The notes under the pieces were generated by a model. That model saw only the letters and a program-made list of their open reading frames with translations. It had not been told where the DNA came from and did no database searches. From Duganella zoogloeoides (GTDB taxonomy: Bacteria > Pseudomonadota > Gammaproteobacteria > Burkholderiales > Burkholderiaceae_D), in assembly GCF_034479515.1 (NCBI RefSeq), contig NZ_CP140152.1:3410001-3474000 (forward strand): DNA of 64,000 bases, written 5' to 3'. Each line of letters starts with the position of its first letter. The stretch's first letter is position 1. A program made the translations under genes and the position numbers. Positions 17,540-25,607 of the stretch are shown one piece after another.

Positions 17540-19760
17540 GCTCGTGCCGCAGACCGCGCTGCGCCAGCGCGGTCAATTCCGGCGCCGCCATTGGCTGCGC
17601 ATACACATAGCCCTGGGCAAAATCGCAGCCGGCCAGTTCCAGCAAATGGCGCTGCGCTGCCGTCTCCACCCCTTCCGCCACCACCCGCAGGCCCAGCCGA
17701 TGGGCCATCAGGATCAGCGCCTCGCACATGGCCAGGTCGCCGCTGTCGCTGGCCAGGTGCTGGATGAAGCTGTGGTCGAGCTTGAGCAAGTCGATGCCGA
17801 AATGCTTGAGATGCGCCAGCGACGAATAGCCGGTGCCGAAATTGTCGAGCGCCACCTGCACGCCCATCTCGCGCAATTCGCGCAAGCGGTCCGCCACCTG
17901 GGTCGCCTTGTCCAATAGCACCCGCTCGGTGATTTCGATCACCAGGCTGCGCGGCGCCAGGCCCAGCTCGGCCGCGTAACCGAGCCAGCCCGCATACAAC
18001 GCCGCGTCGCCGCGAAACTGCGCCGACGACTGGTTGATGCCGACCTGGAAACCGGCACCGATCTCGTCCTGCCATTGGCGCGCCTGGCGCGCCGCCTGGC
18101 GGAACACCCAGTCGCCGATTTCCATCATCAGCCCGCCCGACTCCGCAAACGGTAAAAAATCGCCGGGCGCCAGCAGGCCGCGCTGCGGATGGCGCCAGCG
18201 CAGCAGCGCCTCGGCGCGCTCGATACCGCCGGTGCGCAGGTTGACGATCGGCTGATAGTGCAGTTCCAGCTGGTCGTGGGCCAGGGCCGCGCGCAGGTCG
18301 AGCGTGACCTGCTGGCGCGCCTGCGCCGCCTGTTGCAGGTCGGCGGTGAAATAGCTGTAGCGGCAACGGCGGTTCTGCTTGGCCGCGTACATGGCCTGGT
18401 CGGCATTGCGCACCAGGTCCTCGGGCGAGACCGCGTCGGCCGGGAACACCGAGATGCCGATGCTGGCCGACACCACCGGGTTGGCGGCCTGCAGCGCGAA
18501 TGGCGCCTGCAGGCGGCTGACAATGGACTGGGCGATGCGCTCGACGCCGTTCATGCTTTCGAGCCCGGTGAGGATCACGGTAAACTCGTCGCCGCCCAGG
18601 CGCGCCACGGTATCGGTGGCGCGCACGCAGCCGACGATGCGGCGCGCCGCCTCGACCAGCAGCGCATCCCCCTGGCCGTGGCCGAGCGTATCGTTGACCT
18701 GCTTGAAACCGTCGAGGTCGATGAACAGCAGCGCCAGCAACGTGCCTTCGCGGCGCGCCTTTTTGACTTCCTGCCCCAGCCGGTCCTGGAACATGTGGCG
18801 GTTGGGTAGCGCGGTCAGCGTATCGAAATTGGCCTGCTGCCAGATCAGTTCGGCAGAAGCGCGGCTGTCGGTGATGTCGGACACCAGCGCCAGCGCGCCG
18901 AGGTAGGCGCCGCCGGCATCAAATATCGGGTTGGTGGCCAGCGTCACCCACAGCTCGCTGCCATCGCGGCGCAGGAACTTGAATTCGTGGCGCTCGGCCT
19001 CGGCCCCCCGGTGCTGGCGGCTGGCGATATTGTGCTCGAGGATGGCGCGGCCTTCATCGTCCATGAAAGCGACGAGCGGCCGGTCGAGCATGTCTTCGAT
19101 GGTGTAGCCGAGCAGTTGCGCCATCTTGGGATTGACAAAGCTGGTGCGGGCATTGGCGTCGATTTCCCAGATACCCTCTTCGGCGCAGTGGACAATGCGG
19201 CGGAAGCGCTCCTCGCTGCGCTCCAGCGCTGCCAGCTTGCCTTCGGCCGGTTCAAGTTGCACCCGCAGCGCCTGGCCGCTGCGGTCGGCGCAGGCGCGCA
19301 GTGTGACCGGCACGCCCGGCTGGTGGACGTCCGGGCCGCGTACCAGTTGCAAGTCACAGTGCTGTGGCTGGGCATCGTTGAAGGCGGCGCGCACGAAGCG
19401 GTCGAAGTCGTCGAGGAAGCGTGGCGCCACGAAATGGCGCAGGGTGAGCCGTTCGGGATTGACGCGCGGCACGCCCAGCAGGTCGGCGCCACTGACGTTC
19501 ATTTGCAGGATGGTGGCGTCCAGGCCCAGCACGAAATAGCCGACCGGCGCCAGCAGGAACAAGTCGTTGACGAACGCCTGTTCGATGTCGACCTGCGCGG
19601 CAGCGGCTGGCGGCAACTCGGCAACCTGGTCGGCGGCGATGGCGGCCAGCGCCGCATGGTACGACTCGGCCCCGGACAGCACGGCAAAACCCGGCAGCAT
19701 GCCGACCGGCTGGTCGGCCAGCAGCGGCGGGCGCCGCTGATCAGTGGTGTAGTTCTCCAT
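17499..19760 (-). CDS. PAS-PAS-GGDEF-EAL cyclic-di-GMP turnover protein
   Basis: A 753-residue soluble protein. PAS-like domains lie at about 70-130 (LLAPVGYFVLGLDATILQMN) and 185-300 (FRRIVHCAEEGIWEIDANAR, VSDITDSR). A GGDEF domain follows at about 315-475 and an EAL domain at about 485-735. The cyclase motif is intact (RLGGDEFTVIL), with an RATD inhibitory site exactly five residues before GGDEF. EAL motifs include AEALLRWRHPQ, GINQSS, IEITE, LKLDHSFI and VAEGVET. The usual DDFGTG loop reads DNFGTG, so one metal-binding Asp is replaced; phosphodiesterase activity may be reduced. A strong ribosome site (aagggaggg) precedes the ATG. It converges on the flagellar cluster, consistent with motility control. 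Confidence 0.92.
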   Translation of the reverse strand: MENYTTDQRRPPLLADQPVGMLPGFAVLSGAESYHAALAAIAADQVAELPPAAAAQVDIEQAFVNDLFLLAPVGYFVLGLDATILQMNVSGADLLGVPRVNPERLTLRHFVAPRFLDDFDRFVRAAFNDAQPQHCDLQLVRGPDVHQPGVPVTLRACADRSGQALRVQLEPAEGKLAALERSEERFRRIVHCAEEGIWEIDANARTSFVNPKMAQLLGYTIEDMLDRPLVAFMDDEGRAILEHNIASRQHRGAEAERHEFKFLRRDGSELWVTLATNPIFDAGGAYLGALALVSDITDSRASAELIWQQANFDTLTALPNRHMFQDRLGQEVKKARREGTLLALLFIDLDGFKQVNDTLGHGQGDALLVEAARRIVGCVRATDTVARLGGDEFTVILTGLESMNGVERIAQSIVSRLQAPFALQAANPVVSASIGISVFPADAVSPEDLVRNADQAMYAAKQNRRCRYSYFTADLQQAAQARQQVTLDLRAALAHDQLELHYQPIVNLRTGGIERAEALLRWRHPQRGLLAPGDFLPFAESGGLMMEIGDWVFRQAARQARQWQDEIGAGFQVGINQSSAQFRGDAALYAGWLGYAAELGLAPRSLVIEITERVLLDKATQVADRLRELREMGVQVALDNFGTGYSSLAHLKHFGIDLLKLDHSFIQHLASDSGDLAMCEALILMAHRLGLRVVAEGVETAAQRHLLELAGCDFAQGYVYAQPMAAPELTALAQRGLRHELSAGAAAIPRVPG

Positions 19761-19882
19761 ACCCTCCCTTTGCAGTGCTACCGGGAAATGTCCTGAAGAC
19801 TAGCCTAACATTGTCATTAAGAGATGTCGAGAAAACACCAATCGTCTGGCACGCGCGCGCTGCGAACGTTGTCAGCGCGCCA

Positions 19883-20308
19883 TTACCAGCCCGCGCCCAT
19901 GCGGCGGCGGCCGAAATTGTGGCCCACGACCAGGATCGAACTGGCGATCAGGCTGGAGAGACCTATCATCAGCTGGATCAGCTTATCGTCGGGCAGCACC
20001 CAGATCGAACCTTGGGGCGGCTCGGCCACGTTGGCGGCGGCCATGATCAACGGCGCCACCCATTCGGCCTCGGGCGTCACATCGAGGATCAGGGCGCCGT
20101 CCTGCGTCGTGTGCAGGTAGATTTCGCCGCCGGCGTCGAGGGTGAAGCAGACGCCGTAGCCGGTTTCGTGCGGAGCGATATGTTCCTGCAAACTCAGGTT
20201 ATGTTCGGCGATCCACAGTTCCACGTCGGCCGGGGTTTCCAGGCCACTCCACGGCACCGGCCGAAAGCGCGGGCGCGCGTTGCGGTCATCATACTGTTGC
20301 TTATCCAA
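19883..20308 (-). CDS. Hypothetical protein with C-terminal hydrophobic segment
   Basis: I do not recognise this 141-residue protein. The best start is TTG at 20308, with aggaag six bases upstream. The N-terminal part is polar and Pro/Arg-rich (RNARPRFRPVPWSGLETP). The centre looks globular (LHTTQDGALILDVTPEAEWV), and one hydrophobic stretch lies near residues 110-130 (IQLMIGLSSLIASSILVVG), followed by a basic tail (FGRRRMGAGW). A membrane-anchored or peripheral protein is possible. It stands alone between the GGDEF-EAL gene and the M15-like gene, on the same strand as both. Confidence 0.6.
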   Translation of the reverse strand: MDKQQYDDRNARPRFRPVPWSGLETPADVELWIAEHNLSLQEHIAPHETGYGVCFTLDAGGEIYLHTTQDGALILDVTPEAEWVAPLIMAAANVAEPPQGSIWVLPDDKLIQLMIGLSSLIASSILVVGHNFGRRRMGAGW

Positions 20309-20415
20309 TCTGAACTTCCTGTGCGGTCACCAAGACGCCAGTGTAACCGATGGCGGTGCAGCCGTCTGGCCCCGGGATTGCGCTCGAACTGCGGCGCCGA
20401 GGTGGCAGCGCCGGC

Positions 20416-21186
20416 TTACCCCTTCCAGGTGCGATTGAGGCCGGTGTCGGCGTGGATCCAGCCGCCGCGCGGGCCGCCGCGATAATAGAAGCCGACGCCG
20501 CCCTGGCGGAAGCTTTTCACCAGGCCGCCCAGCACTTCCTCGTTGAGGTTGACGATGCGGATGTCGGCGGCGCGGCCCACCATGTGCAGCGACTGGCGCG
20601 CGGCCGGCACGCCCGCTTCGCGCAATTTATTGTTCGACGCCGGGGTGCGGTAGCCGGACAGGATTTCCAGCGGCGTGTCGATGCCGAAGCGGCGCACGAA
20701 CGCTTGCGCGCCCCACAGGGTTTCGAACAGCTTGGGATCGATCTTGGCGGTTTCCTTGCCGTTGACGTCGCGCAGCAGGTGGCACAGGTCCTGGTAGGCG
20801 GAGTCGATGACTTCGCCATCGCGCCAGTACAGCAGCTTGGCGCGCTCGTTGCTGGCCGGGCGATAGACTTCGATGGTGCGCGGACGCAGCCAGAACTCCA
20901 GGTCAAGCGCCTGGGCGTCGAAAATGTCGGGCGGCGGTTCGAGCTCGCTGCGCTTGCCCGATGGCGCCGACTGCTGCGATGCATGCGGCATGGCCGAGGC
21001 GGTTTTGGAATCGGTGACCACGGCCGGCGCGGCCGGACGTGCCACCGGCCTGGCCGGCTTGGCAGCGGCGGTGGTGGTCGATGTATTGCGCGGGGTAGTG
21101 GTGCCGCATCCGATCAACGGCAACGCCAGCACACTGGCTGCCGTCACCCCGAAACCCTGCTGTAAGAACTCTCTGCGCGAAGCCAT
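20416..21186 (-). CDS. Tat-exported M15/DUF882-family peptidoglycan peptidase-like lipoprotein
   Basis: Members of this family (YcbK-like, peptidase M15 fold) act on murein peptides or keep the fold without known activity. The 256-residue product starts MASRREFLQQGFGV, a twin-arginine signal, then a hydrophobic core ending LPLIGCG, which doubles as a lipobox. A disordered Thr/Ala/Pro linker follows to about residue 90. The C-terminal domain (about 145-250) has the zinc-site pattern: LSGYRTPASN, then SLHMVGRAADIRI with the His and Asp ligands, and WIHADTG with the last His. Upstream in-frame codons to 21297 would move the signal peptide inside, so I use 21186. A PmrA-like box lies about 115 bp upstream. 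Confidence 0.85.
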   Translation of the reverse strand: MASRREFLQQGFGVTAASVLALPLIGCGTTTPRNTSTTTAAAKPARPVARPAAPAVVTDSKTASAMPHASQQSAPSGKRSELEPPPDIFDAQALDLEFWLRPRTIEVYRPASNERAKLLYWRDGEVIDSAYQDLCHLLRDVNGKETAKIDPKLFETLWGAQAFVRRFGIDTPLEILSGYRTPASNNKLREAGVPAARQSLHMVGRAADIRIVNLNEEVLGGLVKSFRQGGVGFYYRGGPRGGWIHADTGLNRTWKG

Positions 21187-21299
21187 GGCACATCCGTGAA
21201 AAGTGATAGGGGTACTATAACTTATGCTGGGGGAAATAAAAAAGCGCGCACGGATCGATTTCGGTCGATTTGCCGCCCAACGGACAGGAATCGACAAGT

Positions 21300-21316
21300 C
21301 TTAAGCGTGGATTAAG
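21300..21316 (-). promoter_or_regulatory. PmrA/BasR-like direct-repeat box upstream of the M15-type lipoprotein gene
   Basis: Read on the minus strand this is CTTAAT-ccacg-CTTAAG, two six-base half-sites five bases apart, the published form of the PmrA/BasR box. A third degenerate CTTAGC lies a further 11 bp along. The site is about 115 bp before the start at 21186. This is a sequence match only; whether a PmrA-type regulator exists in the genome is unknown. Confidence 0.3.
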
Positions 21317-21361
21317 CGAATGCTAAGTCTCCAGCAAGGTTAGGGGCGCCGTTAACGCGCT

Positions 21362-22219
21362 TCAGGCGGCAACCGCTTGCGCTTGCGCTTGCACGCCGGC
21401 CAGGGTGGCGCGCGGTTCATCGAGCAAGTACCCCTGCCCCAGCAATGGAACTCCGGCAGCCGCGCCCAGTTCGCGCAGCGCCTGCAGCGACTGGTCGGTT
21501 TCGATGCGCTTGAACACCACGCTGACACCGGCCTCACGGGTGCGCTGCAGCAGCGCCTGCAAACCGTCGGTGTCGTGCAGCACCCGCGTATCGAACTTGA
21601 AGACGTCGGGTCGCAAGCGGTCGAGTATGCCGACCGCGTCAGCTGCGCTATCGACATTGACCGCAAAGCGGAAGCCGTTGCGGCGGTAGTTGTCCGAGAC
21701 ATAGTTGAGCAGCCAGCCCTGCTGCGGCGTGGCCACCGGCAATTGCAGCACCACGCGCGACAGCGGCAGTTCCAGCGCATCGAGGATGCGGCGGAAGGCA
21801 TGGCCGTGGTTGCTGCTGACGGCACTCAGCAGCCGGTCGTGCACGTTCAGGTACAGGTCGGCCGCGGCATTGGGCGCGGCATCGGCTTGCCGGAAAAAAT
21901 TAATCGAATGCAGCATGCGGCACAGGCGGTCGAGTTCGATCGACTCGTTGTCGCTGGCCGCGTGGTCGAGCAGCTTCCACAGGGACAGGCCCTTGTCCTG
22001 TGCCGAAACGCTGCGCGCCAGCCCTTCGTAGGCGGCCACCTCGCCGGTCGCCACCGCGCGGATCGGCTGGAAGGCGCTGCTCATGGTGCAATTGAAGAAC
22101 CGACCCTGCGCCCTGCCCTCGTGGTCAAGCCAGATGCTCGAGGTGACAGCGGCGGCGCCGGTCGCACCAGTCGCGCCGGACAGGCGCGTCAGGTACTTTT
22201 GCAAGATGGGAAATGACAT
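21362..22219 (-). CDS. Degenerate EAL-domain protein, probably catalytically inactive
   Basis: This 285-residue protein is an EAL fold nearly throughout (about 45-275), but the catalytic residues are lost. The signature reads AAYEGLARS instead of EALLR, the second metal-site motif is VLQLPVA instead of IEITE, DDFGTG is NVDSAA, and AEGVET is FKRIET. The NVHDRLL segment, FKFDTRVL (KxD) and GQGYLLDEP remain recognisable. Such proteins usually bind c-di-GMP or a protein partner rather than hydrolyse c-di-GMP. The start at 22219 is chosen because gagg lies six bases upstream; 22237 is an alternative. It is monocistronic. Confidence 0.8.
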   Translation of the reverse strand: MSFPILQKYLTRLSGATGATGAAAVTSSIWLDHEGRAQGRFFNCTMSSAFQPIRAVATGEVAAYEGLARSVSAQDKGLSLWKLLDHAASDNESIELDRLCRMLHSINFFRQADAAPNAAADLYLNVHDRLLSAVSSNHGHAFRRILDALELPLSRVVLQLPVATPQQGWLLNYVSDNYRRNGFRFAVNVDSAADAVGILDRLRPDVFKFDTRVLHDTDGLQALLQRTREAGVSVVFKRIETDQSLQALRELGAAAGVPLLGQGYLLDEPRATLAGVQAQAQAVAA

Positions 22220-22371
22220 GGTAATCCTCGACAACAAAACAATACCGACAGCGTATGCGCGCGCCCCGCAAAGCTGAACGAATGCTTTCAGCTATGGATA
22301 TGCCAAAACATTCCTTCCGGCGCAACAGTGTGGCCGTTATCGTGGACCATCGTTATTGATTTTGGTCCGCC

Positions 22372-23178
22372 ATGTGTCAGCTCCTTGCCATGAACAGCAG
22401 CAAACCGGCAGCCGTCGATTTTTCCTTCGCCGGCTTTGCCGAGCGCGGCGGCCGCACCGGTGAACACAAGGATGGCTGGGGTGTCGCCATCCACACCGCA
22501 GACGGCTGCCGGCTGGTTACCGATCACCTGGCCTCGATCGATTCCCCGCTGGCGCTGCAATTTCGCCAGCAGCCAGTCAAGGCGAAAAACGTGGTGGCGC
22601 ATATCCGCAAGGCCACCCAGGGCCGCATTGCGCTGGAGAACAGCCATCCATTTACACGCCAATTGTGGGGCCGGACCTGGTCGTTCGCCCATAACGGCAA
22701 CCTGGTCGATTTCGAACCGAACCCGAGCCTGTATTCGCCGCTGGGCGACACCGACAGCGAGCGCGCGTTCTGCCACCTGCTGTCGGGCCTGGCGCTACGG
22801 TTCGAGCACCAGCCGCCGCGCCCCGTGCTATATGCGGCGCTGGCAATGCTGGCCGGCGAGATCGCCGCGCACGGCACCTTCAATTTCATCCTGTCGAACG
22901 GCGAGCTGCTGTTTGCCCATTGCAGCACCGAACTGCACTACGTGGTGCGCGAATACCCGTTCTCGGTGGCCAGGCTCATCGATTGCGACCTGAGCATCGA
23001 TTTTTCACGCCACAACCACCTCGACGACCGCATCGCCGTGATCGCTACCCAGCCGCTGACCTCCAACGAAACCTGGATCAAGCTGCAAGCGGGGGAATTG
23101 ACACTGTTTGTCGGGGGCGAGGAAGTGGGCGCGGCGCCGGTGCGGTGCCGGCGCCAGGAACTGCTGCTCAGTTACTGA
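22372..23178 (+). CDS. Class II glutamine amidotransferase (YafJ-like)
   Basis: The product belongs to the Ntn-hydrolase glutamine amidotransferase class II family. Cys2 is the expected catalytic nucleophile exposed after Met removal (MCQLLAMNS), which fixes the start even though the ribosome site is weak. Further family motifs are GEHKDGWGVAIH, VVAHIRKATQG, ENSHPFTRQLWGR and SFAHNGNLVDF, with DTDSERAFCHLL. At 268 residues there is only the amidotransferase domain and no synthetase partner, as in YafJ; the acceptor substrate of this family is not established. It is divergent from the EAL-like gene. Confidence 0.88.
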   Translation: MCQLLAMNSSKPAAVDFSFAGFAERGGRTGEHKDGWGVAIHTADGCRLVTDHLASIDSPLALQFRQQPVKAKNVVAHIRKATQGRIALENSHPFTRQLWGRTWSFAHNGNLVDFEPNPSLYSPLGDTDSERAFCHLLSGLALRFEHQPPRPVLYAALAMLAGEIAAHGTFNFILSNGELLFAHCSTELHYVVREYPFSVARLIDCDLSIDFSRHNHLDDRIAVIATQPLTSNETWIKLQAGELTLFVGGEEVGAAPVRCRRQELLLSY

Positions 23179-23182
23179 GCAG

Positions 23183-23731
23183 CTAAGCGGAGTTGCAATT
23201 GCAGAAGCGTTTGCGCTTGGTGGCGTCGGCGCCGGCATCGCCGGATGCATCGAGCTGTTTCCAGAAAAATACTGTTTCCACGCCATACGGCGAACGGACC
23301 TTGCCGGCGTCGGTGTAACCGCGGCTGGCAAAGAAGCCCTGGCCTGTAGCCGTGCTATGCAACTGCAACGCCTTGACGCCCCAGCACAGCACCTGCTCCT
23401 CCACCCGCGCCAGCATGGCCTTGCCCAAGCCCTGGCCACGGGCCTCGGGCAGGACGTAGCACAACGCCAGCTTGCCGGCCCCGGTCAGCAGGGCCACGCC
23501 AGCCACCGCGCCATCGAGCTCGGCCACCACGGAAAAATTGGTGGGCGAGACAAACCAGCTTTCGACCATTTGCGGGGTTTTATTGCCCAGCCAGGCATCG
23601 AGGATGGCGCGGTCATTTTTATGATCGACTTCACAGCACTCCGCGATGGAGCGGCGCAACACATTGCACGCCGCTTGCGCGTCTGCCGCCACCGCCACGC
23701 GAACCTGGGGGCTAGGTATTTCAAGACTCAT
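23183..23731 (-). CDS. GNAT-family N-acetyltransferase
   Basis: A 182-residue acetyltransferase of the GNAT fold. The acetyl-CoA binding motif A is clear near residue 95 (LPEARGQGLGKAMLARVEE), preceded by the beta-4 strand (KLALCYVL) and followed by ALQLHSTATGQGFFASRGYT, a typical motif B. The C terminus is short, basic and Cys-rich (KRKRFCNCNSA). The substrate cannot be told from sequence. It ends 4 bp from the convergent glutamine amidotransferase gene, leaving no room for an intergenic terminator. Confidence 0.85.
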   Translation of the reverse strand: MSLEIPSPQVRVAVAADAQAACNVLRRSIAECCEVDHKNDRAILDAWLGNKTPQMVESWFVSPTNFSVVAELDGAVAGVALLTGAGKLALCYVLPEARGQGLGKAMLARVEEQVLCWGVKALQLHSTATGQGFFASRGYTDAGKVRSPYGVETVFFWKQLDASGDAGADATKRKRFCNCNSA

Positions 23732-24040
23732 GTATGCTCACAAAACATTCCAATAGCAAAAGAAGCGTTGTGCGCTTCCCCGTGCTTGAGCGCGACTATA
23801 CACCAAGCGGCAGATTGAGGTTGACGCGCACCCCGGTGCACGTGATCCACCTCGAAAGCCTAGGGTATCGCCCTGCTTTTGCCCACGAATGTTTTCAAAA
23901 ATCGTTATGCACTTTCCAGTGAACAGCCCCGGCTTTTAACCCGGCTTCTAAGCATATTACGAAATATTCGTTTCTTTTCTGTATGAAATTTTACACCATG
24001 ACGGTGTTCCTTATTACCAAATCTCATTAAGAAAGCCATT
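23732..24040. promoter_or_regulatory. Intergenic control region between the acetyltransferase and the sulfate-binding protein gene
   Basis: This 309-bp gap separates divergent genes and is visibly more AT-rich in its right half. It contains an inverted repeat ACGAA-ata-TTCGT at 23959-23971 and a small cacc/ggtg hairpin at about 23995-24007. Either could mark a regulator site for sbp, but I cannot assign a known motif. No gene is seen on either strand. Confidence 0.35.
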
Positions 24041-25063
24041 ATGACCTACCAGAATGCGACCCGCCGTTTCGTTGTCACTTCGTTACTGGCCACTTCGGCA
24101 GTGTTCCTGGGCTTGCCACTGCAGGCCAGCGCCGCCACGCCCGTGCTGCTGAATGCATCGTATGACGTGGCGCGCGAGCTGTTCAAGGAGATCAACCCGG
24201 CGTTCGTGGCCGAGTACAAGAAGACCACCGGCGAGACCGTCGATATCAACCAGTCGCACGGCGGCTCGTCCAAGCAGGCCCGCTCGGTGGCTGACGGCAT
24301 GGAAGCGGCCGTTGTGACCATGAACCAGGCCAACGACATCGACCTGCTGGTCGATCGCGGCACGGTGGCGGCCGGCTGGGAAAAAAAGTTCCCCAACAAC
24401 GCTGCACCGTTCTATTCGACCATGGTGTACCTGGTGCGCAAGGGCAACCCACAAGGCATCAAGGACTGGAACGACCTGGCCAAGCCGGGCGTCAAAGTGA
24501 TTGTGCCGAACCCTAAAACTTCGGGCAACGGCCGCTACACCTACCTGGCCGCCTGGGGTTCGGTGATCAAGAACAAGGGTACCGAGGTGCAGGCGCGCGA
24601 ACTGGTGACGCGCATCTTCAAGAACGTGCCAGTCCTGGACGGCGGCGGCCGTGGCGCCACCACCACCTTCACCCAGCGCGGCATCGGCGACGTGCTGGTG
24701 ACGTTTGAAAACGAAGTGAACCTGGTCCGCGCCGAATTCGGCAACAACTTCGATGTGGTGTACCCAGCGTCGTCGATCCTGGCCGAGTCGCCGGTGGCCG
24801 TGGTCGATAAAGTGGTGGACAAGAAAGGCTACCGCAAGGAAGCGACCGCCTACCTGAACTTCCTGTACTCGCCGCAAGGCCAAGACATTATTGCCAAGCA
24901 TTACTTCCGTCCGCGCTCGGAAGCGGCGTTCAAGAAGTACAACGCCAACTTCCGCCAGATCAGCCTGTTTACCGTCGATGACGTGTTCGGCGGCTGGAAA
25001 GCAGCGCAGAAGAAACACTTCGACGATGGCGGCGAGTTCGACAAGATCTACCAGAACAAATAA
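24041..25063 (+). CDS. sbp: Sulfate ABC transporter periplasmic substrate-binding protein
   Basis: The product is the periplasmic sulfate/thiosulfate-binding protein of a CysTWA-type importer. The 340-residue precursor has a signal peptide (about 1-32, ending LQASAA). The family motifs follow: LLNASYDVARELFKEIN, NQSHGGSSKQARSV, VPNPKTSGNGRYTYLAAWGS, GGGRGATTTFTQRGIGDVL and SILAESPVAVVDKVVDKKG. Normally sbp is next to cysTWA; here only a small TOBE protein follows, 83 bp downstream, so the permease must be encoded elsewhere. Paralogue discrimination between Sbp and CysP is tentative. Confidence 0.92.
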   Translation: MTYQNATRRFVVTSLLATSAVFLGLPLQASAATPVLLNASYDVARELFKEINPAFVAEYKKTTGETVDINQSHGGSSKQARSVADGMEAAVVTMNQANDIDLLVDRGTVAAGWEKKFPNNAAPFYSTMVYLVRKGNPQGIKDWNDLAKPGVKVIVPNPKTSGNGRYTYLAAWGSVIKNKGTEVQARELVTRIFKNVPVLDGGGRGATTTFTQRGIGDVLVTFENEVNLVRAEFGNNFDVVYPASSILAESPVAVVDKVVDKKGYRKEATAYLNFLYSPQGQDIIAKHYFRPRSEAAFKKYNANFRQISLFTVDDVFGGWKAAQKKHFDDGGEFDKIYQNK

Positions 25064-25146
25064 CGATAGTCGGAACCATTCGTTCACGAAACGGACCGTC
25101 GGCCTTACTCTGGCTGGGTAGACATCAACCACACAAAGGAATCACG

Positions 25147-25368
25147 ATGGCCATTTCTGAAATTAATGTACGTAACCAGTTCCGCGGCAAGATCAAGGAA
25201 ATCATCTTCGGACCGGTGGTCTCGGAGGTGGACGTGGAAACCCAGCATGGCATCGTCACCTCGGTGATCACCTCGCGCTCGATCCATGATCTCGACCTGA
25301 AGGTCGGCAGCGAAGTGATCGCGCTGGTGAAATCGACGGAAGTATCGATCGCCAAGATCAGCAGCTGA
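25147..25368 (+). CDS. Molbindin-like TOBE-domain protein
   Basis: A 73-residue protein made of one TOBE/Mop domain: INVRNQFRGKIKEIIFGPVV, then SEVDVETQHGIVTSVIT and LKVGSEVIALVKSTEVSIAK. Molbindins of this size form hexamers that bind oxyanions such as molybdate or tungstate. It sits 83 bp after sbp and before a strong terminator, so it is probably co-transcribed with it. A role in cytoplasmic oxyanion buffering is known for the family; a link to sulfate here is inference. Confidence 0.88.
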   Translation: MAISEINVRNQFRGKIKEIIFGPVVSEVDVETQHGIVTSVITSRSIHDLDLKVGSEVIALVKSTEVSIAKISS

Positions 25369-25389
25369 TTCTCGTTGCGCTGTTCCCTT

Positions 25390-25426
25390 AAAAGCCCCGC
25401 GCCGCGTGCCCGGGGCTTTTGTTTTA
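25390..25426 (+). terminator. Rho-independent terminator after the TOBE gene
   Basis: Perfect ten-base stem AAAAGCCCCG / CGGGGCTTTT around an 11-base loop, followed by gttttatt. It lies 22 bp after the TOBE stop codon and ends the sbp-TOBE unit. The A-flank also makes it potentially bidirectional. Confidence 0.9.
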
Positions 25427-25607
25427 TTAAAATGCTTAAAATAATGGAATCCGCGAGTTACGCACAATAGACGAGAAACCACTTTAATGTTATCGTCCAA
25501 CCTCAGTGTTGCCGCATAGCCAGTGGTTTTCTACCGTCCTGGTCATGTGCTGCGTCGCCTCCACGACGCCCTGTTCCACCCTACATCCCAAACCGAAACT
25601 ACCGAAC

